Origin: Nyssa sinensis
Lineage: Eukaryota; Streptophyta; Magnoliopsida; Cornales; Nyssaceae
NCBI GenBank assembly: GCA_008638375.1
Contig: CM018031.1
Coordinates: forward strand, 13,198,062-13,262,061
Reading direction: 5' to 3'
Length of the DNA stretch: 64,000 nucleotides
Under the pieces are notes generated by a model. That model was not told the DNA's origin. It saw nothing but the letters and a program-made list of their open reading frames with translations, and did no database searches. Of this stretch, positions 37,036 through 49,443 are shown in pieces. The stretch's first letter is position 1; each line of letters starts with the position of its first letter. Both the position numbers and the translations under genes were made by a program.

Positions 37036-37045
37036 GTATATATCT
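36998..37045 (+). promoter_or_regulatory. Probable MIK core promoter: CT run plus TATA box
   Basis: A (CT)n run of about 15 units ends in CTATATATAG at 37027-37036. A pyrimidine-rich tract next to a TATA box is common in plant core promoters. The MIK start codon lies about 265 bases downstream, which leaves room for a leader of about 230 bases. Confidence 0.5.
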
Positions 37046-37302
37046 CTACATTTTCTTCGTTGCCGCGCGTCGCCTCCTTCTTGACACGAATTCATTGACA
37101 AAAACGAACGGGGAAAAACATTTTGTCCTGATTACATCTGCCTCGTCTCTCTCTCGTCAAATATCTCTGTTGGCTCTGCTGTCATGGAAGCTCACTAAAC
37201 CCCAACCCTTGCCCTCGTAAGCACCCATGATTCCAAAACACAGGGGGAAACCAGACCACCACCACCAACAATCCCTCACTTCTTTGGCCGACCGAATCGC
37301 TC

Positions 37303-40300
37303 ATGGTGAGAGACCAACACGAACAGGAAGCTGGGTCCTCACCGAGGCCTAATCGTCGGCAATTATTGCCACGATGTTCTAATCCGGGACGAAGTCGTTA
37401 TAGCGGAGACCCTCGGCGGCGCAGCCTCGTTTATATCTGTCGTGCTCGACGGACTGTCGATTTCCTCCAATTACGTCTCTAAGGTCGGTTCAGATTTCTC
37501 TTACTCCGTGAATCATGACCCAATTGTATCGTCATCATCGATGACTACTCTCTTCCATGCCCATTTCACGTCCGAGCCCGCTGAAACCAGACGTCAAGAT
37601 CGGATCCTGAAACGGGTGCGAAATTGCGACCCCATTTTGCCATCGGATCTTCCCGACTCGCGGTTTGATTTTGGTATGGCCGTAGGTGTTGCAGGAGAAA
37701 TATTGCCGGAAACCCTAGAGCAAATGCTCGATATATGTAACGTAGTGTTTGTTGATATTCAGGCGCTGATTCGAGTCTTTGATTCTGTTGACGGAACTGT
37801 GGAGCTTGTTGGGTTGAAGGACAGTAGGTTCTTTCACCTTTTGCCTCGAATCGGTTTTCTAAAGGCTTCAGCCGAAGAAGCCCCTTTTGTGGATGTTGAG
37901 GAGGCACGGAAGTGGTGTTGTGTTGTTGTGACGAATGGGAAGGATGGTTGTACGGTGTATTGGAAAGACGGGGAGGTACAGATTGCTGCATTTCCAACAG
38001 TTCAGGTTGATCCAACTGGTGCAGGAGATAGCTTTTTAGGGGGCCTTGTTGCCGGGCTTGTTCAAGGGTTGGCAGTGCCGGATGCTGCACTCCTTGGTAA
38101 TTTCTTTGGTTCGCTGACTGTTGGCCAAATTGGACTTCCCAAATTCGACTTGAGGATGTTGCAGGTTGGTTGCACTGCTTCTACTTCTATTGCATGGATC
38201 TTTGTTTATTTATATTTTATTTTCATTTATATTGTGTTGTCCGAACTCTTCTTTTCTGTAGGATACTAGTACATTGCATAAATGGCTTTACACCTATATG
38301 CATACATATAAAGATGGATGGATGAGATTCTTTCTTCTTCTTTTTTTCAATTTGCCATGGCTTGGAGCTATTGTATATATTTTTTGATAAGTGGGTTTGA
38401 ACCATTATATTAATTATTATTTATATTTTAGTTCATGCTCTTTTTAGTTGTATTCTTTGAAAAGATGAGCAAAAAAGAAAGGAGAAGATGTTTAAAGAAA
38501 GAAGCCAGCAACTAAACAGAGCATGAACATTTTTATTTTTGTCCAACAAATGTGGTACTGTGGTAGTGACTATTGTGGAATCTTTTCATTGCATTGTACG
38601 AGTATTGAAATTTATTTTGACATTTGAATGTGTTGATATTCATCTGTTTGTTTAGACCATATTGGTATCAGAGTCAAATTTCAATTGTACCTTTACTTTT
38701 TCTTTTCTTTTCTTCTCTTTTGTGATCATGCAACTGTTTCTGCAGTTTTGTGCTTCATAGTTCTGCAGTTCTTTCTCAACTCATACTAGAGCTACCAGTT
38801 TTTTCTCAACTTGTCATGTTCCTAGTAAGTATTAAATAATCTGAATTGGTGTAACCCCACAGGACCTTCATTCTTAAGTAGCGATATATAACTTATATGG
38901 TATAGTCAATCATGTTTGGCAAACCACAACAGTTTTTTAATGTTTATTTTACTACTTGCCATATTTTGTTTATGTATTCATCCAAATGAGAATTCTTCTA
39001 AGTGCTTCTATTAGGACTTTGTTTTGTTGATTGATATTGTTTCCAGAGTCATTATCTCCATTCATTGATTTAAATCTACATTGGCACCCTTTGCTTTGTC
39101 TTCTTGCTTTCTAGAAAAGCTTCATCATGTAGTGGATTTGTTCTCACATGATTTCTCATCCTTCTCCATTGGTATTCCCTTATTGCACTTTGCTTTTTTC
39201 TTTTCACTAATAAAGTTTCTGTTGTTTTGTATCCAAAAAATTAAATATATTCTGTCAAAGAAATTCTTTTCAAAGAAATATTGCAATCTTGTATATATCC
39301 TGGATTCTGGACATGAACCATCTTCAGAATTTGCAAGTTTAACATTGTCAACTAGCTTCATCTTTTGAAATTTATTATGCGTCTACTTTTATTTTAGTTA
39401 ATGTTTTGAATTGGCAAGGAATTGATGGTGTTTGTTGATTATAACTGATTTTTCTCATGTCTCTGTCTCTTATCTCATATCATCATTGTATAATGACAAA
39501 CATAGATGGATATAAATTATTAATTGTACCCATGTTAAACTTTTTTTTTCTTTTTTAAAATCTTGATATTTTGTTCAGTCTTTTCTTATTGTTCAGTCTT
39601 TTCTTATTTTCTCCCATTGGAAGCAGGTACCGGATAATTCAATGCCTAGACCTTAATTTCTTATCAGGGAAAAAAATTTGTCTATACCTTAATTTTCTTC
39701 AGTATTCTTAATGAATGATAACAACTTAAAATTAATTGTTTTAGATAATATTGGTCACATAGAATTTAACATTCTTTATAGTAATGCAAAAAGGATGATA
39801 CATACACAGGATGCTCCTTTATTTGACACCTTTGTCTTGTACTCTTATCTGGTGAATTGTTACAAACTATTGTTACCTCCTTTAAGAATTGACTGTAAAC
39901 TAAGGATATAAAAATGAAAACTGTAAAACAATTATAAAAAGCCCCATATCGGGGATGCAACCCATGTAAATGTGAGGTATACATCTAAATCCCATCTCAC
40001 TGTGCGCATATCACCCAAAAAACCAACCAAAGTATCCATATTTATCTTGTACGAATATGTACACCAAAAAGAAAATTTTTAAAAAGGATAAACTAGGCCC
40101 AAAAACAAAAACAAAAAGATAAGAAAAGGAATGCTCCACCCCTTCAAAAGTGCTCATATTTCTTTCTTTCCATAGCACCACATTAGGCACAAATGAGCTG
40201 TCTCTCACACCTTTCTCATTTTGTTACAAGTAGAATCTGCTCCAACTCCTAATGAAATCCACTAAGTATAGAAGTTTTCTTCTTGAACACTAGCAACATT

Positions 40301-42608
40301 CCCCAAATTTGTCCAACAATTGTTTTTTCATTCAAGGAACTCCCGTAATTAAAAGCCTAAAGACTCAAAAGCTTCTTCGTTTCAACTTTTGATAGTTTTT
40401 AATAAAAGACCAGTTATTTCTTCTTTCTTGCCTCTTTTAATTTTTCCCCTTCTGGATAAGTAAGAGAAGCTATTTCTTCAAGCACTTGATTATGGTAGTA
40501 TTAGAAGCTGGCCATTAATGAGGAGGAAAATTCCTCATTCTGGGGCATTCTACTTGAGATGTCCTCTCCTAAGTTTTGGCAAGAGAAGATTAATGGAGTA
40601 TTTCGTAGTTGGACACCCCATAGGAATGAAATGATTGCTACTCTATTGAAATTTGAAACATATATTACAATAAGAAATTGGAATGATTTCATTTTTGTGC
40701 CTAAAAACAATCTCTAATTGAAGGCATGATTATTCGGGATGGGCTATAGTACCTTTTTTGTGGAGAAATATAGAACTTGGCATTGGACTTGTCGTGTGCA
40801 CATCTTCTTTTCTATTCACAGGTTCGTCTATGACTCCATATCATTTGTTATTGCACAATAAGGCTAGATATGGAATCATGGATGTGTAGAGGGTGGTTGG
40901 TTCTTTAGGAAGTGTTGGGACCCTTGGGTTGTGGATTATGGAAAATGGTACATAGGGGGGAGTTGAAGACTTCCAAAAGTGTGTTTGTTTTGAAATAGGG
41001 GAGGGTTCACAGGTAAAATTTTGGGTTGACAAATGGTGTGGGGATGTGGCTTTAAAAGTCAAGTTCCCTTACATGTTTTCTTTAGCTTTCCACAAGGAAG
41101 CTTGGGTGGCTGATTCTTGCTCTTGGGTGGATGGTGAGATGGTTTGGAGTCTGAGATTTAGAAGAAACTTCCTTGATTGGGAAGTGGGAGAGGTAGAGTT
41201 TTTTTGAGACTTTGCACAGGGTTGGAGTGTTCTTGGGTCGGAGATTCCATTATTTGGACATGAAGGAACCGGATATTCTCTGTGTGGTCTTTCTGTAGGG
41301 AGCTCATGGGGAGCCGGGGGGTGGAGTTTCCTTGGTAGACAGATTTGGTACTTTCATGTTCTGACTAAGGCTGTTTTTTTTGGCTTGGAGGCACTGGGGG
41401 TGCTATCTTCACTTTGGATAATCTCCAAGGACGGGGGGTTTCGGTTGGCCAATAGATGTAGTATGTGCAAAGTCAACATGGAGTTGACTGTTTGTTTGTG
41501 AGGGATTGCTGGTACTTTCTGTTTGCTTGTGATTGGGTGCTTCCAGCCTCTTTGCCGGATCTTCTTCTTTGTTAAAGGGAGTGTCGTATAAGGAAGGAGG
41601 TGCGCCCAGTCTGGAGGATGGTCCCACTGTGTTTGATTATGGAGGGAAATAAATAGTGTTTTATAAGGGATAGAACAGTCCCCTTGCAATGTTAAAGATG
41701 ATTTTTTGCATTTATTTTATTTTTGGGCCAAAGAGGTGTTTTCATTTGTATGGGTTCGCTCCCCTTGGGCACTCTTTAATATTTATACAAATTCCTTTTC
41801 TTATCCAAAAAAAATTGTAGGCTAGGAGCCTAGGATCCTGTTTATCCATCTTGTTCCAATTGTTCTATTACCAAACACTTGAAGGCTGTAGTTAGAGCCA
41901 CACAGTAAATTAGATCTTGACATAAGCTCTTCTGGGTATGCCTTTGGGCAAGGGAAAACATGATGACAGTAGCAGGTGCTGTAGCATCCAAACATACCCA
42001 GAGAAATAGTTCAGGGTCAAAACTTCTGTTCTTAATGAGAGACTAACATCAAGTTTGCAAGAAGATTTTGTTGGTATCTCAATTGGGCTCACAGTGCATA
42101 ACTCCTCTCTCTTTTTGATGCAATTGTGAAGCTATAGGGCATTCATGAGAACTAAGGCATGAAGTAAGAGGGGAACTTAAAAGAATAGTTTAAAATAAAT
42201 ATATAAAAAAATGGAAGAGATTTCTGAATTTATATGAATCATAGAAATTATCTTTGTCCATTCAACATTTAAGATGTAATGACATGTCTTATCTCCTTTT
42301 CCGTACAAGCAATACTTTTTTAATCCTTAATACACAGTTCGAGAATGTTTAAATGGAAGCATGATATTTTGCTGTCGTCTTCACTTTTCTTCCAGAGAGT
42401 CAAGGATGAGGTGCAAAGGAGGAAGATGCAGAGCATTGGCTGCCATGAGAAACAAGATGATGAATTGAAATTTGTGAAGCCATTAGGGCATGGACAGTTT
42501 CATGCATCACTTGGTGCAGCCAAACTAATGCCCACCTGCCCCATCCAGGAATGTTGTTGGGATCTGCCAAGTTCTCCTAGAGCTGTAGAACAGGGTATCC
42601 ACCCCTAG
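37303..42608 (+). CDS. myo-Inositol kinase (pfkB/ribokinase family), two exons, one apparent frameshift near the N-terminus
   Basis: MIK phosphorylates myo-inositol to inositol 3-phosphate, feeding phytate and inositol-phosphate synthesis in the cytosol. Exon 1 runs 37303-38164 and exon 2 42396-42608, with a 4.2 kb intron (CAG|GTTGGT ... CTTCCAG|AGAGTC). The body reads GLIVGNYCHDVLI, AETLGGAASFIS, VGVAGEILPETLEQM, VFVDIQALIRVFD, LPRIGFLKAS and CCVVVTNGKDGC. The pfkB signature QVDPTGAGDSFLGG lies near residue 236, with the catalytic Asp in GAGDS. Exon 2 gives RVKDEVQRRKMQ and a variable tail. Length is about 357 residues, close to Arabidopsis MIK. The ATG at 37303 (MVRDQHEQEAGSSPR) is in a different frame from GLIVGNY. 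The break is at the G run near 37345 (one base too many or two too few), and the kinase frame has no upstream ATG of its own. The family is certain; the choice of MIK over other pfkB kinases is strong. Confidence 0.92.
39930..40240 (-). mobile_element. Possible LINE 3' end remnant
   Basis: On the minus strand, PNVVLWKERNMSTFEGVEHS resembles the C-terminal 'WKERN.R.FE' motif of plant LINE ORF2 proteins, and hydrophobic text follows. Borders and target duplication were not found. Confidence 0.35.
40860..41815 (+). mobile_element. 5'-truncated L1-type LINE fragment in the MIK intron
   Basis: Coding text includes GLWKMVHRGE, then EGSQVKFWVDKWCGDVALKV, VKFPYMFSLAF and FRRNFLDWEVGEVE, the region between RT and the zf-RVT domain of plant LINE ORF2. 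Frame changes and stops are present. The 3' end carries ccttttcttatcc followed by a short A run at about 41805-41813. Confidence 0.7.
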
Positions 42609-43446
42609 TACAACGGTCAGCAGAAATTATTACTAAATTCTGTCTACGAAGAACCAATTCAGTCAGTTGAAAGTAAACCGTGACACATTTGAAAACCAAA
42701 ACACCCACTCCCAAACCAAAAAAAAAACAACACTTCCATGTGTATTTCTGCATAAATTTTATGTTGAATAATTTTGACTAGTGCAGAGGCCTTTGAAGCA
42801 TGAAAGCTTTGTATTGATCATATGATGCAAATTATGAAATAGTTCAATGGGAAAAATCAAAGCAATGCAGGCCTATGAACTTTGCCAAGGCAGTTGGGTT
42901 CCTCTTTCTATTAATTGTGATATTTTATAGGAAAAATGTAGAACCAATAGTCAAGTAAAGATAGAATGGCATTAACATGGTTAAGTCGAGCAGTAGTGAT
43001 ACACACCCCAAAGACGACACAAAAAAAAAAAAAGGCTTCAACCACGATTCACCGCTAACGGATTGTGGCCTGTGGTGACACTAACTGTATGTGGGATGCA
43101 AATCTCTATTTTTGAAGAAATGCAGAAACCAGCCATTTGCATGATTGGTTTGTTTCCTAGACAGCGACATAGTCGGTATAGAAGTCCTTGTTGACCTTGA
43201 ATGTTTCATGTGGGGTGATAGAAGAGAGGGTTACATCTTAATGTGGGTGCCCAAGTTCACTCTGCTAGGCAATGACGACCTTTGTTTTTCCAAGTGATGT
43301 AGCCCGTTTGCTACGCACACTCGAATACCCAACCAGTGTTTAACATATTGAGGCAAGCTTCTTAAAGGAATTTCAAAAGTTGAGAATTCTTTCATCATTA
43401 ATCATTGAATGCAAAGGACAAAACCTTTGGGCTCTTAAAAAAAGAG

Positions 43447-43481
<35 letters not shown>

Positions 43482-45328
43482 TCTAGAATACTTTCTCTGT
43501 AATTGCTTTCAAATCATTTTATCCTAAGAAAATTGTTATGACTTGTTTGCAAAAAAAAATGATCTGTCAATCTCTATTTACAATGCTTTTAAGCCTGTTA
43601 TTGCAAAAAGTATAGATAAACTATTATAAATGATAAAAGTAAGTAAAAATCACCTTACAAAAATGTTTGTTGGTAGTGAAAACACATCGAAATTTGGTGA
43701 TTAAATATTGTGTATATATACTTAAAATAGTACCATCTTTCTCTATTGTTGTACACAAAAAAAAAAAAATTTCTTTGGTAATTTCCAGCTGGAAGGCCAC
43801 TTACTCATCTCAAAAACTAAAAAAACAAAAATAAATAAATAAAAAGAAGAAGAGAAAAGTTGTTAGCGAACTGCTTTGCTGTTGAGAGAGAGTAAACATA
43901 TATTGTATATGTGTATTACATTATATTGTGTATCTTATAAGAGAGAGAGAGAGAGAGAGAGAGTCATTCTTTATACTGCAGAGGAAGGATATACAAAAAG
44001 TAAAAAGATAAAAAGGGAAAGAAAAGAAAGAAAAACTTAAAACTATACAAGCAAGGAACAAATCTAAGCCACCATGTCCACTAATAAACCCCAACTGCTA
44101 TACACATATATTGTTTACAGCCAGCAAAAAAAATCTTTTTGTTTGATGAGCTACTTTGAGATAAGACTCTTTGAGAAAAAGATTCACAGTGGCCACTTGG
44201 AGACCAGTCACACACACACAGACACGTGGAGACATGCTTTTTGTTTGCCAGTTTTTTTCCTTATTGGCCTTACCCAAGTCTACTCTTTTCCCTTTTCATA
44301 TAGCTTCCTAGGATGTGCCGGCCCTTCACATAACTATTTTTTTTTTTTTTATAGTTTTTTGTCTATAACACTTAAGATACAATGAAGATGTTTGGGAAGA
44401 AGGAGCTGTTTTTTATTAAGATTGCATAACATTTTTAAGATAGAAAGAAATATCATATATATTTAGTAGGATATATAATGGACCTACAACTTATATATAT
44501 ATATATATAGTAACAATAAAACACCTTTAAATTCATAAAATTAGAAAAAATTACTAAATATAACAGATTTTGTCACCTTATTTTTTTATATCTAGAGATA
44601 ATTAAGATCTTGAGATTCACATATATTTATTAGAGTGAGCCCTACCTATACTTTAACATTCCCTTAGATATTTCATTCAATTCTAGTAAATCTACATTTA
44701 CTTGCACTGATCATTTGACATGGAAAATCTGAATACAATTTTCAAATGGTATTTTCGTAGATGACCCTTATAGAATATAATCATAGCCATATAGTAATTT
44801 TTTTTTCCATCATCATTTAATGCTTTCATATAAATAACGTTACATCGAATTTATTTATCTGCTAACATGAATTATCATTAATTTTCTTTGAATTCTAAAC
44901 AAAAGAACTAAAATTTTTCATTAAAAGTAACCAAACAATTCTTATTTGGACGTTCTGCTAACGTGAGTTATCATTAGTATTATAAAGAAAATTTTTTGAT
45001 AAATTATTAAGTAATGAAATTATTAATTATTCATAATATAATCAAATTAATTTTTTAAAACTTTATCAATTCTAAGAAATTACTAACTTAGCTGAATATT
45101 AATTATAAGATGATTAACTATATGTGTGTAAAACTATAGAAGTAACCAAACAAGAGAACTAAAACTTTTCATTAAAAGTAATCAAGCAATTCTCATTACA
45201 TAAACATGACTTGAGAACAATTGGTATTATTCAGTGGGCTCGTTTAACTTCATGCTTCATGCATGGATAGCAAGTCAGCATGTGCCATCCACACACTCTT
45301 GAGATCTCAGAAAAAGCACCATTGGCTC
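42609..45328. other. MIK 3' flank and intergenic sequence
   Basis: No further exon is seen. The MIK 3' UTR probably ends around 42760-42860, judged from A/T-rich signal-like sequence. Other content: (TA)n at about 43446-43479, (GA)n at about 43941-43963, a short CA run near 44208, and a MITE-like AT-rich remnant at about 44535-44645 related to the one in CAX intron 6. Confidence 0.45.
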
Positions 45329-45651
45329 TGTTAGATTTGATAGAACAACACAAAAGGGACAAGAAATAGAGAAGATGGAGAAAAGAAAAATCCCAAAGAT
45401 TATATTGTATTAAACTAAATTATTCTTAAACTAAACAAGAAAGCTCCTTATATAGGAGGGTTATGAGGTTGTAAATGAAAAGTATTAATAAAGAAATAAA
45501 GATCATGAGGTTGTACATGGAAAGTATTAATAAAGAAATAAAGGTCACGAGGTTGTACATGGAAAGTGTTAATAAAAGAAATAAATTATGAAATCCTAAT
45601 TCTACTCGCATTACACAATAATATATGTGTGAAACTATTATACTTCTAACA
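45329..45651 (-). repeat. 3' LTR (minus orientation) of the small LTR element, 323 bp
   Basis: It contains a direct internal repeat of the unit tcatgaggttgtacatgga and aagtattaataaag (about 45470-45590) that is partly missing from the other LTR, explaining the length difference. Confidence 0.75.
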
Positions 45652-46582
45652 CCTCCCTCAAACTCATGGCAGGAGATAGACCAACTTGAGTTTGCAAACA
45701 AAAATTTCTGAAAGTGGATAGTTGACTTGTTGGTATTGTGATTAATATGTAGATGTTACCCAAGTTCATATGGTTGTAGAGGTGGAATCTCAATAGAGTT
45801 CATGACGTCACATTGCGTTGTGGTTGAAATGTAGATGTTACCCTAATTGACATGGTTGTGGAGGTGAAATCTCAATAGAGTTCATGACGACGCATAAAAG
45901 CGCAGAGTTGGAACTGAAGGCGGCGCATGGAAGCGTAAATGATGGTGTGTATAGCCGATTCTGATGGCAACCCATAGAAGTGTCTACCCGATTTTAATTG
46001 AGTTGACCACATAACGGAACACGTAGTTGGTGGGGCTGGAAACACGCGTTGAACACGTGACGAGACACGTGCAAGAGTTGTTTGTTGGGCTTGTGATAGT
46101 GAGAGTGGAGAAGATGACGGCATGACTAGAGGATTTTGCACGATGATGAGAAGATTCTGGTGGTGCAACAGTGAGTGAGTGGGTTGCAATCTGATGACTT
46201 TTGGTCTATGACTGAACAACGTTTGATTGGGCGATGGTGTTTAATGGTGACGTTGGATGACAATAGATAAAGGATTAGTGATGGAGGTGATGAAGATGTT
46301 GTGGCCAGTGAATTTTTTCTGACAATGGTTGAATCTGTGAGGGTGATGATTCTGAGGTCTATAATGATGATACAACGGTGACGATTGATGATGATTTGAT
46401 TTCAGCGGTGGAGGTTATAGAGAGATCAATCGATACAATAGAGGCTGTCAAATGACATGTGCTGCAACATAATGAACAGGGATGCGATGTTGGCAATGCT
46501 AGAAGGCGGCTGATTATGTAATGTTCATAAACAATGAGGAATCAGATAAACGGTAAGGAATCAAAGTTAGGCTTTGATAGCA

Positions 46583-46875
46583 TGTTAGATTTGGTGGAAT
46601 AACACAAAAGAGACAAGAAATAGAGAAGAAAGAGAGAAGATGGAGAATGGAAAAATTCAAAGGGTTACATTGTATTAGACTAAATTATTCTGAAACTAAA
46701 CAAGAGAGCTCCTTATATAGGAAGGTTATGAGGTTGTACATGAAAAGTATTAATAAATGAAACAAAGGTCATGGAGTTGTACATAAAAAGTGTTAATAAA
46801 ATAAATAAATTATAAAATCCTAATTTTACTAGCATTACACAATAATATATGTGTAAAACTATTATACTTCTAACA
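46583..46875 (-). repeat. 5' LTR (minus orientation) of the small LTR element, 293 bp
   Basis: It matches 45329-45651 with small indels. Its inner end abuts the primer-binding-like site. Confidence 0.75.
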
Positions 46876-47489
46876 AGTTTCAGAGGAGGTTGCTCAGTAT
46901 TAAGAAACACATGAAATAAGTAACTAGAGGAGGTTCCCCTCTGTATTAAGAAACACATGAAATAAGCAACTTCTGTGCCCACCACCTTTAGAATCTTCTT
47001 TTCAATTCTTTCTTTTTCTCTAAAACACACGTGATAGTAGATTTTGTCTCCCTCTTTTTTCTCTCTATAATAAAAACATGTACATATCTTTCATTCTAAT
47101 GCAATGGGCAACGCAGGACCAAGGAAATCCAAATCTATATATATAGAGAGAGAGACATACACATACATTATACATATATAATTCTACTATATTAGTTAGA
47201 GAGATTAAAAAAAAAACTATTAAATAATCACTTTTTAATCAGTCATTCTCCACATGATGAAAATTAGATAGAGAACTCATGAATTGGATCAAATGGAGTG
47301 GTAGCTTAGGAACATTACCTATTCATTTTCAAATAAAAATGCAAAATTTAATTCCTTGTGTGAACATGTAAAATGAAATTAGTAGGAATTAATAATATTG
47401 ATTCTAATTAGCTTTGGGGTTGGAGCATAGTTAGGGTTACTGTTTCTTAGATTATACTTTTATATTAGTATTGGATAATGTTTTGGTAA

Positions 47490-47765
47490 ATTGTAGATTC
47501 TACATTTCTCATGCTCTTTGTGTGAAGTTAGGATCTATGTTTTTTAAGGAGAAGTTTCGTCAATATTGTTTGTGTTTCTCCTCTTAATTCGGTTAATTTG
47601 GGCAATTTTTCCAATTATTAAATTCTATATTCTCCATTTCTCATGTTTTTCATGTGAAGTTCGTTTTTTTTAGTGGAAGTTTCTCAATGTTCTTTGTATT
47701 TCTCTCATTGGTTTGGTTGCAGCCCCTTAGGGCATCTTTTTTCAATTAATAAATTTCTTGTTTCT
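47490..47765 (+). repeat. Tandem LINE-3'-UTR-like repeat, two copies of about 128 bp
   Basis: Units beginning tctacatttctcatg and tctatattctccatttctcatg each continue with tgtgaagtt and a T-rich block, and the second ends with gccccttagggcatctttt and a pyrimidine run before A-rich sequence. The ending resembles plant LINE 3' UTRs. Confidence 0.45.
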
Positions 47766-47794
47766 CTCCCTCTCTAAAAATAAAAATATAAAAA

Positions 47795-48303
47795 GTAAAT
47801 TATATTAAGAAAGTTTATGCCAATTACACTCATTTTTTTTGAGATTTTTGAAATTATATTGACCTTTCTTACTTTACAAAATAATATATAAATACTTTCT
47901 CTCAGTCAATTTTTTTCTTCAAAATAACAAAATTACCTCTTTATATATTTTTTTTCAATATTTTAAATTTTAACCAATGTTTTTTCATTTTTTAAATAAA
48001 TATTGATAAAAACCTTAATTTTTTTTATATAAAATAAAAATAAGTTATTTACCTCAAATTTGTTTTTAAATAAAAAAATTAAAAAATATTTTAAAAAAGT
48101 TAGAATAAATTGGTCAAAATTGGAAACATATAAAAATAACTAAATAAAAGATATAGTTTTATCATTTAAAAAAAAAAATTAACAAGTGGGAAATATTTGT
48201 ATATTATTTTATAAAGTAAGAAAGATCAGTATAATTTTAGAATTCTTAGGAGAGATCAATTTAATTGTCATAAATATCAAGAGAAGTCAGTATAATTTAC
48301 CCC
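47795..48303. mobile_element. MITE-like element with about 110-bp inverted repeats
   Basis: The left arm gtaaattatattaagaaag...ttgacctttcttactttaca is mirrored on the right by tgtaaag-type text ending tcagtataatttacccc. Arms match imperfectly over more than 100 bases. A possible 9-bp direct repeat AATAAAAAT is offset at the left end, so the exact borders are uncertain. There is no coding capacity. Confidence 0.6.
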
Positions 48304-48779
48304 AATAAAAATGCATTGGTTGAACCGGGCTATGCTTTAGTTCACGGTTGAATGATAATTTAACATAAAAACTCCATTTTGAATGAAATAAATTTGTGAG
48401 AAGTTATGTCTATTTTGTTAAAATTTGAGATGAATACACTCCGCACTACTTTACTCCCACTCTGATTATATAAAATCAAATCATAATGAGTTTTAGGTAC
48501 ATAATTAATATTTATAATAATATTTTTTAGTCATTTATTAAAAAATTTTATAAACTATTAGAGTAATATGTTAGAAAAATAAAATAAAATAATTATGATT
48601 TTTTGTTAGCATGTATTTTATTTATTTTAATACATATAATATTTTATTTAAATTATGTTAATTATAATTAATTAAATAAAATAAATAATTTTTTTAAAAA
48701 AAATGGAACCGCCTATCATAAAATTTAAACAGTTTGAAAAAAAAAAAAAAATTACAGGACGGAGTTAGGAAAGGTCCGT

Positions 48780-49443
48780 TCCAAATCCGTCCCGATTCCT
48801 ATCAAGGGTGGTGTATCTATTATTATTATTTTTCTCTGCTAAAGGCCGGTACTTATCGAAAGGCCCTACTGCTTTTATTCACCTCATATTTCCGCGTTGG
48901 CACTGGATTCTGAAATCGCCACTATTTCATTTGGCGACCTTTCCGCCCCACCAATAGCAGTTATTTGCCGAGATCCTCTTTGGCAAGCTCCGGCCATAGG
49001 TTCTTCTTCAGTTCTCAGTTTCCCAAACTAGGGTGTCAAACAATCACAATCACAATCAGAATCACAATCCCTTCGAATCTGCAAAACTCGCAACTTTTCT
49101 TCGTAAAACCCTAATTTGGAATTTATTCGATTCTCAAATTAGGGTTTCAAACTAACACGAACCATCGAATCTTCAGAACCCTATGTTTGGAAAATCGATA
49201 TCTGCAATTTTCTACGTTTGATGTGCCAATTTTGCATTTGATCGGTTAGCTGCTTAGGTCTTATTTTTTCGAATCCCCAATGCCCTATGTTTGAATATTT
49301 ATATCTGCAATCTTCGTAGTTTGATGGGCCAATTGTGCACTTGATCGGTTGGTTTCTTGTTCTTTCTCTCCTGCTATTTTCACTGTAAATATCAGCTATA
49401 CAATAACTATATATATACATATACATAATTTATAATTTAATAA
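48780..49443 (+). promoter_or_regulatory. Promoter and leader of the Smr gene
   Basis: This is a GC-richer block after long AT-rich sequence. It includes a telo-box aaaccctaa at 49106-49114, often found in promoters of plant translation and ribosome genes, repeated caatcaca units near 49040-49070, and a tandem leader repeat (units at 49179 and 49283, period about 104 bp, sharing ccctatgtttg and gatcggtt). No clear TATA box is seen. Confidence 0.45.

Larger units (their letters stand above)
38165..42395 (+). other. MIK intron (4.2 kb) with LINE pieces
   Basis: The intron is mostly T-rich single-copy-looking sequence. It contains a plus-strand LINE 3' end at about 40860-41815 and a weaker minus-strand LINE-like piece at about 39930-40240. 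An isolated PBS-like ttggtatcagagtc occurs at about 38661, but no LTR is visible around it. Confidence 0.6.
45329..46875 (-). mobile_element. Small LTR retroelement without gag or pol (TRIM/LARD-like), 1.55 kb
   Basis: Two LTRs (45329-45651 and 46583-46875) share TGTTAGATTTG and CTTCTAACA termini. On the minus strand the upstream LTR is followed directly by a PBS-like TGCTATCAAAGC (46571-46582), and the downstream LTR is preceded by a purine tract TTTGAGGGAGG, as in copia-type elements. The 930-bp interior has no recognisable gag, protease or RT. Flanking pentamers (ggctc and agttt) do not match, so no target duplication is visible. Confidence 0.75.
46876..48779. other. Intergenic sequence upstream of the Smr gene
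   Basis: It contains a tandem repeat that looks like a LINE 3' UTR (47490-47765) and a MITE-like inverted-repeat element (47795-48303). The rest is AT-rich and shows no exon. Confidence 0.45.

Noticed and set aside
37566..38090. 174-codon minus-strand ORF
   Set aside because: It is the antisense shadow of the MIK kinase domain; the plus strand carries the conserved motifs.
38655..38680. ttggtatcagagtc as a retroelement primer-binding site
   Set aside because: No LTR end precedes it and no gag follows; an isolated match in the MIK intron.
41354..41689. 111-codon minus-strand ORF in the MIK intron
   Set aside because: It is the antisense of the LINE fragment at 40860-41815.
45872..46219. 115-codon minus-strand ORF inside the small LTR element
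   Set aside because: No gag or other domain can be seen and the composition is low-complexity H/S/Q; kept only as part of the element.
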